Shown here: positions 7,892-15,358 of the stretch, one piece after another
Position numbering within the stretch: the first letter of the stretch is position 1
Layout: each line of letters starts with the position of its first letter
From: JBOGTC01 sp050692055
Lineage (GTDB): Bacteria; Chloroflexota; Limnocylindria; QHBO01
Direction of reading: 5' to 3'
DNA length: 28,236 bases
NCBI GenBank assembly: GCA_050692055.1
Contig: JBOGTC010000166.1
Location: forward strand, 1-28,236
The notes under the pieces: model-generated
Databases searched by the model: none
Told to the model about the DNA's origin: nothing
Seen by the model: only the letters and a program-made list of their open reading frames with translations
Program-made: the position numbers and the translations under genes

Positions 7892-8063
7892 GTACTGAAC
7901 CGGACCGCATCAAAGTTCTGCTAAGTGGCCTTGGGGCCGCGCCGCAGGTACTGGTCGTGCTAGTACTGGCTCAGTATGCTCTGCGCCCCGCTGTCAATGC
8001 GGGCCGAGCACTCATCCCCCAACGCTTCAGGGGGAAAGCACATCCAGAAGGGGGCGCGAGGAA
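7892..8063 (+). promoter_or_regulatory. promoter and leader region of the first DUF11 protein
   Basis: The 258-bp spacer after the MBL gene holds no credible ORF. GTACTG occurs three times (7892-7897, 7948-7953, 7963-7968). A -10-like TATGCT is at 7975-7980, with only a weak -35. The implied leader of about 80 nt contains two small stems: CCCGC/GCGGG (7987-8003) and CCCCC/GGGGG (8016-8034). AGGA (8059-8062) just before ATG 8066 serves as ribosome site. Confidence 0.45.
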
Positions 8064-8065
8064 CA

Positions 8066-9907
8066 ATGACTAGGGCCAACAGAGGGCGGACAGCCACCGC
8101 ACTCCTCACGACGCTCACGCTGCTGGCGTCGCTCACGCTGCTGGTGGCGCCAGCAGCCGCGGCCACGATTGTGCCGCTCCACGACGACCACAAGGGCGCG
8201 GACAGCACGACCTTCAACGAGGAAGACGACTGCGGGTCGTTCGGCAACGAAGGCTCGGGCGTCGTGTGGCATTTCGTTCTCAATGGGCTGGACGCCAACA
8301 CGCCGGCCGGCACACTGAGTGCCACGTTCACCACGGCGGGGACGCTGGCTGCCACCGGTGAACCGGTGGGCAACGGCTCAGTTCAGCACTACTTCGTGCT
8401 GACCCCCGATGACGACGTTTTGGAGGATGCCTCCGCCACGGTGGCCGACCAGAACTCGGCGCCCCCCCATCCGATGCTGGTGCTCAGCCACGTCTGCCAC
8501 CAGACGGGCGGCGATACGCAAGACCCGCAGGATCCGCCTGATCCGAACATCGATGTCACGATCAGCAAGACGGCCTCGGACGGCACCGTCGACCAGGGTG
8601 ACAGCTTCAGCTACACCCTGACCGCAAGGAACATCGGGGACGCGGATGCCACCGACGTGATCGTCACCGACAACCTCGACAACGACCTCGAGATCGACGG
8701 CGTCAGCCCGTCGCAGGGCTCCTGCGATCCGGTGGCTGCCGACAACCGGATCACCTGCGACCTCGGCACGTTGGCGCCCGGTGCGAGCGCGACGGTCACG
8801 ATCAACGTGACCGCGCCGGCCGACGATGACGATATCTGCGGAGAGGTCGACAACAAGGCCAGCGTCTCGGCTTCCAACGAGTCGAGCGGTACCAGCGGCA
8901 ACAACGACAGCGAGCGGATCTTCGTCACGGTCGAGTGTGAGGGGACGAGCCCCGATCCCGATCCTGAGCCCGAGGGCGAGAGCTGCCCGAGTGCCACGAC
9001 CCTGCTCGTCACATTCAGCTGGAATGGCAGCGCGTTCACACCTGACGGCGGCAACGCGCAGGGCGTCTCCGTGAGCGGGGATGCGACGCTTGCCTACTAC
9101 ACCAGCGCGCAGGAGATCGCCGGCCTGGTCATCACCGCCGGCGGGACGAGCGTGAACTTCGCGCTCGACTTCCCGGAGACGACGGGCAGCGTGTCCGCCG
9201 GTGACTTCGATGTCTTCGGCGGCGCTCCCATGCAGAGCATCGGCTTCTGCGTCGGTGACAAGACCAGCCCGGACAGTGGCTCCGGCGTCAGCATCGAGCT
9301 GTCGAAGGACGCCGAGTGCGCAACCCTGGACAACGGCACGGCGACCGTGTCCGGCACGATCACCGTGACCGTCCATGGCTCCGCGACGATCCGCATCAAG
9401 ACCGCGAGGGACTTCATCCTTGGCCCCAACGATCAGGCCCTGCTGCGGACGAACATCGATGCCCTCATCGGCGTCGTCCTGGCCAGGGCCGATGGGCCGC
9501 TCACGGTCGCCTACGAGATCACGTTCGATCCCGGACAGTTCGAGGAGTTCGACAACTTCATCGAGCTGACGATCGAGAATGCGGTTACCGGAAATGATCG
9601 GCACAAGTACTACAACGCCCGGGCCGCCTTCGAGCTGTGCGACGAGGGCGAGCCGCCGGTGGACGAGCCGCCTGTGGACGAGCCGCCGGTGGACGAGCCG
9701 CCGGTGGACGAGGAGGAAGAGCAGCCGCCTACCCGTGAGGATGAGCTGCCCGGCGTTGGCGGCCCGCGTGAGGGCAGGCTGCCCGACACGGCGATCGAGT
9801 CGGTGATCGGCTCCAGCCTCGCCGCGTTCCTGGCCCTGCTGATGGCGGGCTCCGTGGGAGCGCTCGGATACGCCCAGGTGCGGGCTCGGGCTCGTCGCCC
9901 CAGCTGA
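8066..9907 (+). CDS. surface protein with DUF11 domain, PPVDE repeats and PDTA-type C-terminal anchor
   Basis: The 613-residue protein starts with a signal peptide (about 1-33, ending APAAAATI). A domain of unknown type follows (34-155). A DUF11-like domain at about 161-290 shows ISKTASDGTVDQGDSFSYTL, NIGDADATDVIVTDNL and APGASATVTI. A second beta-rich region without recognised family covers about 305-520. Four tandem EPPVD units (529-548) form an acidic, Pro-rich spacer. The C-terminus has LPDTA (572-576), one hydrophobic helix, and a basic tail (RARARRPS), the three-part plan of a sorting or anchoring signal. ATG 8066 is chosen over the in-frame ATG at 7976 because of AGGA and the signal peptide. 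A strong terminator follows at 9944. It is probably a wall-stalk or adhesion protein; no enzyme motif is seen. Confidence 0.85.
   Translation: MTRANRGRTATALLTTLTLLASLTLLVAPAAAATIVPLHDDHKGADSTTFNEEDDCGSFGNEGSGVVWHFVLNGLDANTPAGTLSATFTTAGTLAATGEPVGNGSVQHYFVLTPDDDVLEDASATVADQNSAPPHPMLVLSHVCHQTGGDTQDPQDPPDPNIDVTISKTASDGTVDQGDSFSYTLTARNIGDADATDVIVTDNLDNDLEIDGVSPSQGSCDPVAADNRITCDLGTLAPGASATVTINVTAPADDDDICGEVDNKASVSASNESSGTSGNNDSERIFVTVECEGTSPDPDPEPEGESCPSATTLLVTFSWNGSAFTPDGGNAQGVSVSGDATLAYYTSAQEIAGLVITAGGTSVNFALDFPETTGSVSAGDFDVFGGAPMQSIGFCVGDKTSPDSGSGVSIELSKDAECATLDNGTATVSGTITVTVHGSATIRIKTARDFILGPNDQALLRTNIDALIGVVLARADGPLTVAYEITFDPGQFEEFDNFIELTIENAVTGNDRHKYYNARAAFELCDEGEPPVDEPPVDEPPVDEPPVDEEEEQPPTREDELPGVGGPREGRLPDTAIESVIGSSLAAFLALLMAGSVGALGYAQVRARARRPS
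9650..9709 (+). repeat. four tandem 15-bp units encoding EPPVD
   Basis: Four copies of GAGCCGCCGGTGGAC lie head to tail at 9650, 9665, 9680 and 9695. The second copy has one base change (GCCTGTG). They encode the EPPVD spacer of the surface protein and are prone to slippage, so copy number may vary between strains. Confidence 0.9.
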
Positions 9908-9943
9908 GCGCATGAGGCGCTTCCGCTCGATCTGAACGGCAAC

Positions 9944-9973
9944 GAAGGCCCCCGGATCCGTCCGGGGGCCTTC
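9944..9973 (+). terminator. strong hairpin terminator between the two DUF11 genes
   Basis: GAAGGCCCCCGGA (9944-9956), loop TCCG, then TCCGGGGGCCTTC (9961-9973) form a perfect 13-bp stem. It lies 37 nt after the stop of the first gene and 26 nt before the start of the second, so the two are probably separate transcripts or partly uncoupled. The run after the stem is C/A-rich rather than T-rich. Confidence 0.8.
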
Positions 9974-9988
9974 CAGGACCACAACCGC

Positions 9989-9995
9989 GGAGGAT
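9989..9995 (+). promoter_or_regulatory. ribosome binding site for the GTG start at 10000
   Basis: GGAGGAT ends 4 nt before GTG 10000 and decides this non-ATG start. Confidence 0.6.
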
Positions 9996-9999
9996 CATC

Positions 10000-11097
10000 G
10001 TGGTTCCAGCAACCCGAGCAGCTGGCCTGCTCCTGAGCGCGCTTCCGGTACTCGCGGCGCTGTGGCTCACCGCCGCATGGGCATCACCCGCCGCGGCCAC
10101 CGACGATCCGGTGCTGGCAGGCACCGAGGAGGCGCCGGTGCTCAACATCACCAAGGCGGCGGATGCCGATCCGATCGGCGCCGGCGAGACCGCGGTCTTC
10201 ACGATCACGGTCTGGAACGCGGGCCCGGGCGATGCCTTCGACGTCACCGTCACCGACGAGCTGCCTGACGGCGTGAGCTGGGCGGTTGATGTGCAGGATC
10301 CGGACGACGACGACGCGTGCGCGCTGAGCGGCACCGTGGAGGGCGACGTGGCCTTCAGCTGCGAGCTCGGGATACTGCCCGTCACCGACATGGCCGGTGG
10401 CAAGGTCATCGTGGTTTCAGGCGAGACGGGTCCCGAGGCCTGCGGCGCGCTGGACAACACGGCGTTCGTGAATGCCGGCAACGCCGATGAGCCCATCGGC
10501 TCGAGCGCGTCCATCACGGTCAGCTGCCCGACGCTGGTGATCGACAAGGCCGCCGATGCCGACCTGATCACCATCGATGGCGACGGCGCGTCGCCGTCTG
10601 TCATCACCTGGACGCTGTCGTACGCGGTGGGCGGAGGCCCGGTCAGCAATGCGGTGATCACGGATCCGATCCCGGCCGGCTTCGACTATCTCGCCGGCAG
10701 CGCCAGCGACGGCGGCGTCTTCGACGCACCCGCCAATGCGGTCACCTGGACGTTCCCGACGCTGACCGAAAGTGGCAGCGTGACGTTCCAGACGACGGTG
10801 GACGTGGAGACGATCTCCCGCACGACACCCACGGCCAATATCGCCGTCATCAGCTCCGACCAGACGGCGGACGACGACGGCCGGGACGACGTGCGTGTCG
10901 CGGTCGAGCCGCCGCCGCTGGGGGGCACGTCAGCCCCGGCGCCAACCGCGACGCCGGCCCCGGCACAGCAGCGCGCAGTGCCGGACACGGCGGTCGCCAT
11001 CAACGCAGACAGTGTGGCGACCCTCCCGCTCCTACTCGTGGTCGCCCTCGTCGTCGGCTCGCTCGGCGCGATCGGAGCCCTCGCTCGCCGCCGCTGA
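10000..11097 (+). CDS. second DUF11-type surface protein with PDTA-like C-terminal anchor
   Basis: The 365-residue protein has a signal peptide (about 1-31, ending WASPAAATDD). Two DUF11-like beta domains follow. The first (about 46-180) contains ITKAADADPIGAGETAVFTI and VTVTDELPDGVSW. The second (about 181-290) contains VIDKAADADL, NAVITDPIPAGFDYL and a WTFPTL strand. A Pro/Ala/Thr linker (about 305-325) leads to VPDTA (327-331), a hydrophobic helix and the tail RRR. The end closely parallels that of the preceding protein, so both are likely exported and fixed at the surface by the same route. Translation starts at GTG behind a clear Shine-Dalgarno. A textbook terminator lies at 11158. No enzyme motif is visible. 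Confidence 0.85.
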   Translation: MVPATRAAGLLLSALPVLAALWLTAAWASPAAATDDPVLAGTEEAPVLNITKAADADPIGAGETAVFTITVWNAGPGDAFDVTVTDELPDGVSWAVDVQDPDDDDACALSGTVEGDVAFSCELGILPVTDMAGGKVIVVSGETGPEACGALDNTAFVNAGNADEPIGSSASITVSCPTLVIDKAADADLITIDGDGASPSVITWTLSYAVGGGPVSNAVITDPIPAGFDYLAGSASDGGVFDAPANAVTWTFPTLTESGSVTFQTTVDVETISRTTPTANIAVISSDQTADDDGRDDVRVAVEPPPLGGTSAPAPTATPAPAQQRAVPDTAVAINADSVATLPLLLVVALVVGSLGAIGALARRR

Positions 11098-11157
11098 GCG
11101 AGTAGGCGGAGCGGTCGGCAGGCCGGCCTCCGCATTAAGCCAGCCCCCCTGGCAGGG

Positions 11158-11185
11158 ACGGGGTAGAGGTTCGCCTCTACCCCGT
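11158..11185 (+). terminator. terminator of the second DUF11 gene
   Basis: ACGGGGTAGAGG, a TTCG tetraloop, then CCTCTACCCCGT form a perfect 12-bp stem followed by TTCCTGTTGTG. The stable UUCG loop and the T-rich tail make it the most convincing intrinsic terminator in the window. Confidence 0.88.
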
Positions 11186-11292
11186 TTCCTGTTGTGTCAG
11201 AGGGAGCTCGCGCGGGCTCCTCGCCACGCCCTGAGCCGAGGCGTCAGACGCCGACCACCGCCCGCTTACGGCTCGTTGACCGCCGATTCTGT

Positions 11293-11327
11293 GCCATTCG
11301 CCAATCACCGCCGGCTTGGGCACGCTC
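11293..11327 (+). repeat. dispersed intergenic repeat, copy A
   Basis: This 35-bp segment begins GCCATTCGCCAATCACCG. It matches copy B (14216-14250, same strand) at 29 of 35 positions by hand alignment. It shares a GCCAATCACCG core with copy C on the opposite strand (14325-14352). All copies lie in noncoding DNA flanking kbl-tdh. Confidence 0.6.
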
Positions 11328-11534
11328 GGCGCCATCCGGAGCGGGTTCGGCCACCGCTCCACGCTCACGGGAGGTCGCCGGCGCCAGACGTGGGGCAATT
11401 CAGCGCGCCTAAGGCGCCGCTGGTTGGACTCTGGCAATCTCGGCGAAGCTCCAGGGTACGCCGCATCGGCCCGGCATCGGTCCGTGCATCGGCCGGCATC
11501 TCCGTTGGCCGCCTCGCGCCCTTGTCTCCAGGTC

Positions 11535-11615
11535 GACATATGGGCGATCGGGTGCGCGGATGTCGTGCTTCCGCAACGCTTCGGGTCCGTAACGCTCCCC
11601 CGCGGCCCATATGTC
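11535..11615. repeat. 11-bp inverted repeat with 59-nt loop
   Basis: GACATATGGGC (11535-11545) and GCCCATATGTC (11605-11615) are perfect reverse complements. The loop contains a smaller GCGGA/TCCGC stem and two AACGCT direct repeats. It abuts the nested hairpin downstream of kbl. Confidence 0.6.
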
Positions 11616-11668
11616 CCGGTGGGTCCGTTGCCCTGCGGATGCGCAGGGCGGCGCGAAGTGCCACCGGG
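11615..11668 (-). terminator. nested hairpin downstream of kbl
   Basis: An outer 8-bp stem (CCCGGTGG 11615-11622 with CCACCGGG 11661-11668) encloses a perfect 7-bp stem with a 4-nt loop (CCCTGCG/CGCAGGG, 11631-11648). It begins 12 nt past the kbl stop on the minus strand, the expected place for a terminator. No U-tract follows. Confidence 0.55.
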
Positions 11669-11679
11669 TAGGTCAGCGG

Positions 11680-12888
<1,209 letters not shown>

Positions 12889-12919
12889 GACGTCATCTCC
12901 TTCGGTCCGTGGGGCGAAC

Positions 12920-12980
12920 CGTTCGAATTCACACGGGGCGTGCGTTGCGTTGCCATTGTCCCCTGCGGAGCGTTCGAATT
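12920..12980 (-). promoter_or_regulatory. duplicated CGTTCGAATT sites upstream of kbl
   Basis: CGTTCGAATT occurs at 12920-12929 and 12971-12980, 51 bp apart (about five helical turns). Each copy contains the palindrome TTCGAA. A -10-like GACAAT for kbl lies between them on the minus strand (12955-12960). Operator function is inference. Confidence 0.4.
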
Positions 12981-13047
12981 GTCGCCAAGCGTGATTCCGG
13001 ACGCTTGGGACGCCATGTGAGGCGCGTACTGGTTACCCCGTGTGAAT
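12927..13047. repeat. 12-bp inverted repeat bracketing the tdh-kbl spacer
   Basis: ATTCACACGGGG (12927-12938) and CCCCGTGTGAAT (13036-13047) are perfect reverse complements 97 bp apart. They enclose most of the tdh-kbl spacer. Confidence 0.6.
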
Positions 13048-13058
13048 CCGCACGCGCC
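12985..13058 (-). terminator. candidate hairpins after tdh
   Basis: Two perfect stems follow the tdh stop on the minus strand. GGCGCGT/ACGCGCC (13021-13027 with 13052-13058) comes first. CCAAGCGT with ACGCTTGG (12985-12992 with 13001-13008, 8-nt loop) comes second. Either could end or attenuate transcription before kbl. No U-tracts are present. Confidence 0.4.
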
Positions 13059-13067
13059 GGTCGCGGC

Positions 13068-14093
13068 TCACGGAAGCAGCACCACCTTGCCGGCGTGGCG
13101 GGAGGCGATCAGGTCGAAACCACGTTCCCAGTCGGCGAGGTCGAAGCGGTGCGTGAGGATGGGCGTCACGTCGAGGGCGCCCGAGCGGAGCAGCCCCTGC
13201 GTCCGGTCCCAGGTGTCGTAGATGCGACGGCCGTAGATCCCGTGCAACCGGATCCCCTGCTGGATGACCCGTTCCGAGAGATCGAGGCTGACCGGCCCGC
13301 CGAAGATGCCCAGCAGGCTGATCCGCCCGCCCCGCGTGATGACGCGGAGCCCCTGGTCGAGGGCTTGCGCGGCACCGCTCATCTCCAGCACGACCTCCAC
13401 CCCGTCGCCGCCGGTGGCCTCGAGGATCCGCTCCTCGCTGTCGGCGTCCGCGGCATCGAGCGCCAGGTCGGCGCCCATGGTCCGCGCCAGGTCCAGCCGG
13501 TATGGCTCGGTATCGGTCGCGATGACCAGCGACGCGCCGGCCGCCTTGGCGACGCCGACCGCGCACAGCCCGATGGGTCCGCAGCCGGTGATCAGCACGC
13601 TGCGCCCGTCGATCGGCTCGGCGAAGGCGGCGTGGACCGCATTGCCCATCGGCTCCTGGAGGGCGACGACCGCCGGATCCAGCCCGTTGCTCTCGATCGC
13701 GTTCGCCTCGGGGATGACGACCTGCTCCGCGAACCCGCCATCCTCGTGGACTCCGATGACCCGCAGGTTGCGGCACAGGTGGGCATCGCCACGGCGGCAC
13801 TGCGCGCAGGTCCAGTCGAAGAGGTGGCTCTCGACGCCGACGAGGTCGCCCTCCCTGACCCGCGTCACGCCCGCCCCGGTGGCCGCCACCGTCCCCGCCA
13901 GCTCGTGGCCCAGGATCCGTGGTGGCACGAGGTTCTCGGCCGCCCAGTCGTCCCAGGCGAAGAGGTGATGGTCGGTGCCGCAGATGCTCGCCGCCTCGAC
14001 GTGGAGCAGGACCTCGCCAGCACCCGGCGTCGGAACGGGCCGCTCCACGAGCTCCGCACCCGGCCCCGGGCGGGTCTTGGCCAATGCGCGCAT
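13068..14093 (-). CDS. tdh: L-threonine 3-dehydrogenase (zinc MDR family)
   Basis: From ATG 14093 the protein has 341 residues, matching E. coli Tdh in length and numbering. Catalytic-zinc residues C38 (ICGTD), H63 and E64 (GHELAG) are present, as is H90. The Rossmann signature GCGPIG follows in the middle. HRFDLADWERGFD and GKVVL close the protein. It oxidises L-threonine with NAD+ to 2-amino-3-ketobutyrate, the substrate of Kbl encoded just downstream. The structural-zinc lobe has C96, C99 and C107, but residue 93, cysteine in E. coli, is Asp. An in-frame ATG at 14120 would add nine residues. TATACT at 14148-14153 on the minus strand would allow either start. The frame runs open to 14252, but that part overlaps repeat copy B and is noncoding. 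Confidence 0.92.
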   Translation of the reverse strand: MRALAKTRPGPGAELVERPVPTPGAGEVLLHVEAASICGTDHHLFAWDDWAAENLVPPRILGHELAGTVAATGAGVTRVREGDLVGVESHLFDWTCAQCRRGDAHLCRNLRVIGVHEDGGFAEQVVIPEANAIESNGLDPAVVALQEPMGNAVHAAFAEPIDGRSVLITGCGPIGLCAVGVAKAAGASLVIATDTEPYRLDLARTMGADLALDAADADSEERILEATGGDGVEVVLEMSGAAQALDQGLRVITRGGRISLLGIFGGPVSLDLSERVIQQGIRLHGIYGRRIYDTWDRTQGLLRSGALDVTPILTHRFDLADWERGFDLIASRHAGKVVLLP

Positions 14094-14147
14094 CGTCCGG
14101 GAGGGAGCGGCGGAGCTCATCGGCGGTGCTGGGAGCTCATCGGCGCC

Positions 14148-14153
14148 AGTATA
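14148..14153 (-). promoter_or_regulatory. -10 box upstream of tdh
   Basis: TATACT on the minus strand is a near-consensus -10. Transcription would start about 7 nt further, giving a leader of some 20-50 nt depending on which tdh start is used. Confidence 0.5.
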
Positions 14154-14215
14154 GGCAGACGCCGTCTGCGGCCCGACAGGGCCACCAACGCCGGTAGGAC
14201 GGAGGTGCGTCGGTT

Positions 14216-14250
14216 GCCATTTGCCAATCAGGACCGGCTTCGGCAGGCTC
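14216..14250 (+). repeat. dispersed intergenic repeat, copy B
   Basis: The segment begins GCCATTTGCCAATCAGG and is 29/35 identical to copy A with no gaps. CAGACGCC also occurs 48 nt (copy A) or 60 nt (copy B) upstream in both, so the repeated unit may be near 90 bp. Confidence 0.6.
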
Positions 14251-14324
14251 ACGACCAGCTCGGGCGACTGTCAGCGGGGCGGCTGAGCGTGGATAGGCGC
14301 GCCAACCCGGCCCCGGCCGCGCGA

Positions 14325-14385
14325 TCCCGTGCCGAAGGCGACGGTGATTGGCAGCTGACACTGATCGGGCCAATTGGCGACCGTC
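14325..14385 (-). repeat. dispersed intergenic repeat, copy C, within an imperfect hairpin
   Basis: Read on the minus strand, 14352-14325 begins GCCAATCACCGTCGCCTTCG and matches copy A at 22 of 28 positions. On the plus strand GACGGT-G-ATTGGC pairs with GCCAAT-TGGCG-ACCGTC (14339-14385), an imperfect stem of two 6-bp blocks. A GGTTCGAATC string (14396-14405) lies just beyond. Confidence 0.5.
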
Positions 14386-14415
14386 AGCCATCCGTGGTTC
14401 GAATCTGCGCGCTCG

Positions 14416-14865
14416 CTACGGCTCACTGAACCAGGCGCGGGCCGATGGTCGCAGCAGGCCGATGACGAGGCCCACGCTGATCACCACCCCCACCGGCACG
14501 AACAGCGTGTACCAGCCGTTGGCCGCCTCGGCCGGCATCTGGAAGAGCGCCGGCGGAAGACCGGCGAGGATGGGCGCCGCGATGGCCGCGATGCCAATCG
14601 CGAACCGATGCGCGATCCGCTTGCGCTGCAGCGCCACGGTGATGCCGAAGAGGACCAGCGCCAGCTCCAGCATCATGAAGATGCCGAGCAGGCTGAACGG
14701 CGCCCGCTCGCTGAAGTCCACGAACTCGACGATGCGGCCCAGCAGGAGCCCGGTCCCCGCCAGCAGGAAGAAGGCCCACGCAAACCACAGGCGCACCGGG
14801 ATCGGCATGGCGGGCGCGCCCTGGTGCTCGTCGTGCTCGTCGTGCTGACTATGCGTCCGGGTCAT
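14416..14865 (-). CDS. four-helix integral membrane protein with His-rich N-terminus
   Basis: From ATG 14865 the product is 149 residues. The first 20 are polar and rich in His, Asp and Glu (MTRTHSQHDEHDEHQGAP). Four hydrophobic helices follow, at about 25-45 (LWFAWAFFLLAGTGLLLG), 55-78 (LLGIFMMLELALVLFG), 88-108 and 117-140. I do not recognise a family. The His/Asp cluster could bind a metal, but there is no further support for transport. The frame is open to 15300 but the upstream part has no protein character. TAGCAT (14877-14882, minus) lies 11 nt before ATG 14865 without a Shine-Dalgarno, again the leaderless pattern. It is a single gene between the repeat-bearing spacer and the lacI promoter region. 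Confidence 0.7.
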   Translation of the reverse strand: MTRTHSQHDEHDEHQGAPAMPIPVRLWFAWAFFLLAGTGLLLGRIVEFVDFSERAPFSLLGIFMMLELALVLFGITVALQRKRIAHRFAIGIAAIAAPILAGLPPALFQMPAEAANGWYTLFVPVGVVISVGLVIGLLRPSARAWFSEP

Positions 14866-15251
14866 CGGCGCCGCGGATGCTAGCAGTCGTGTGGCCCGGG
14901 CATGGCGATGCCTGCACGCGCGGTCCCCGACGGGCAGCAACCCCGCCGCGGCACGGAGGGTCCATGACGCCCTGTGTCCCGTCGCTTCCCTCACCCGGCG
15001 CGTCCGGCACCGGCACCGTGGGTGGGAGCGGGCCGGCAGGAAGGCCTGTGCCGCTTCTTGCCCCCAGCGCACGTAACTCCCACGATCGGCCGTCTGCATG
15101 GTCATCCAGTGCGTCCGGGCGCCAGAAACGATCAAGCAGAGGCCAGAATCGCGCCCTTCCTCGCAGTTACGTGCACGGACGGCAAGAACTGGAGTCGGCC
15201 GGGCCGCTGACGGCGGTGCCGCGCTCGGCGGCCGGCCGGCACGCCTGATCC
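14866..15251. other. geneless spacer before the lacI promoter
   Basis: Several open frames exist but none has a start signal or recognisable product. The -10 box of the membrane protein lies at 14877-14882 (minus). A perfect 10-bp inverted repeat, GCACGTAACT (15069-15078) with AGTTACGTGC (15165-15174), spans 86 bp. I see nothing else. Confidence 0.5.
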
Positions 15252-15280
15252 TTGACAGGCCCGTCGCCGGTCCGTATCCT
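15252..15280 (+). promoter_or_regulatory. sigma-70-type promoter of the lacI-sugar transport operon
   Basis: TTGACA (15252-15257), a 17-bp spacer and TATCCT (15275-15280) form a near-perfect housekeeping promoter. Transcription should start near 15287, at the edge of the first operator. Confidence 0.85.
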
Positions 15281-15287
15281 GCGCGTC

Positions 15288-15312
15288 TAAACCGGTTCAC
15301 TAAACCGGTTCA
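15288..15312 (+). promoter_or_regulatory. two tandem LacI-type operators
   Basis: TAAACCGGTTCA is present twice, at 15288-15299 and 15301-15312, 13 bp centre to centre. Each copy has the palindromic AACCGGTT core with the central CG typical of LacI-family sites. They cover the predicted transcription start, so a bound repressor would block the promoter. The LacI regulator 46 nt downstream is the obvious ligand, which implies autorepression relieved by a sugar. Confidence 0.85.
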
Positions 15313-15358
15313 AGGAAAGCTCCTGCCGCACAGGCGAGCAGGCGGCCCGAGGCGCCAC

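Larger units (their letters stand above)
11186..11679 (+). other. geneless 494-bp spacer with repeats and inverted repeats
   Basis: No ORF here has a plausible start or family character. The stretch holds a short palindrome (GGCGTC-A-GACGCC, 11240-11252) and copy A of a dispersed repeat (11293-11327). Next come an 11-bp inverted repeat around 11535-11615 and a nested hairpin at 11615-11668 just past the kbl stop. Between these I see nothing recognisable. Confidence 0.6.
14094..14415. other. geneless 322-bp spacer carrying two copies of the dispersed repeat
   Basis: It contains the tdh -10 box (14148-14153, minus), the palindrome GCAGACG-C-CGTCTGC (14155-14169), repeat copy B (14216-14250) and copy C (14325-14352). 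An imperfect long hairpin (14339-14385) overlaps copy C. I see no gene here. Confidence 0.55.

Noticed and set aside
9650..9709. Four regular 15-bp units as a possible CRISPR-like or regulatory array
   Set aside because: No spacers; the units are in frame and encode a Pro/Asp-rich linker of a surface protein.
14339..14420. GGTTCGAATC at 14396-14405 resembling a tRNA T-loop
   Set aside because: A weak T-stem can be drawn, but the acceptor arms do not pair fully and no D-arm or anticodon arm with a 7-nt loop can be placed. More likely part of the dispersed repeat region.
12909..14429. Long plus-strand open frame of 506 codons opposite tdh
   Set aside because: It is antisense to tdh, whose catalytic motifs are unmistakable. 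Its own translation is Arg/Asp-rich without family character, as expected for a high-GC shadow frame.
14874..15250. Small open frames of 60-120 codons in the spacer before lacI
   Set aside because: No ribosome site, no -10-to-start geometry and no recognisable sequence; several mutually overlapping frames suggest chance in GC-rich DNA.
15098..15358. N-terminal extension of the LacI regulator
   Set aside because: The frame is open but contains the promoter and both operators, and the family starts at MARSRIQDVA.
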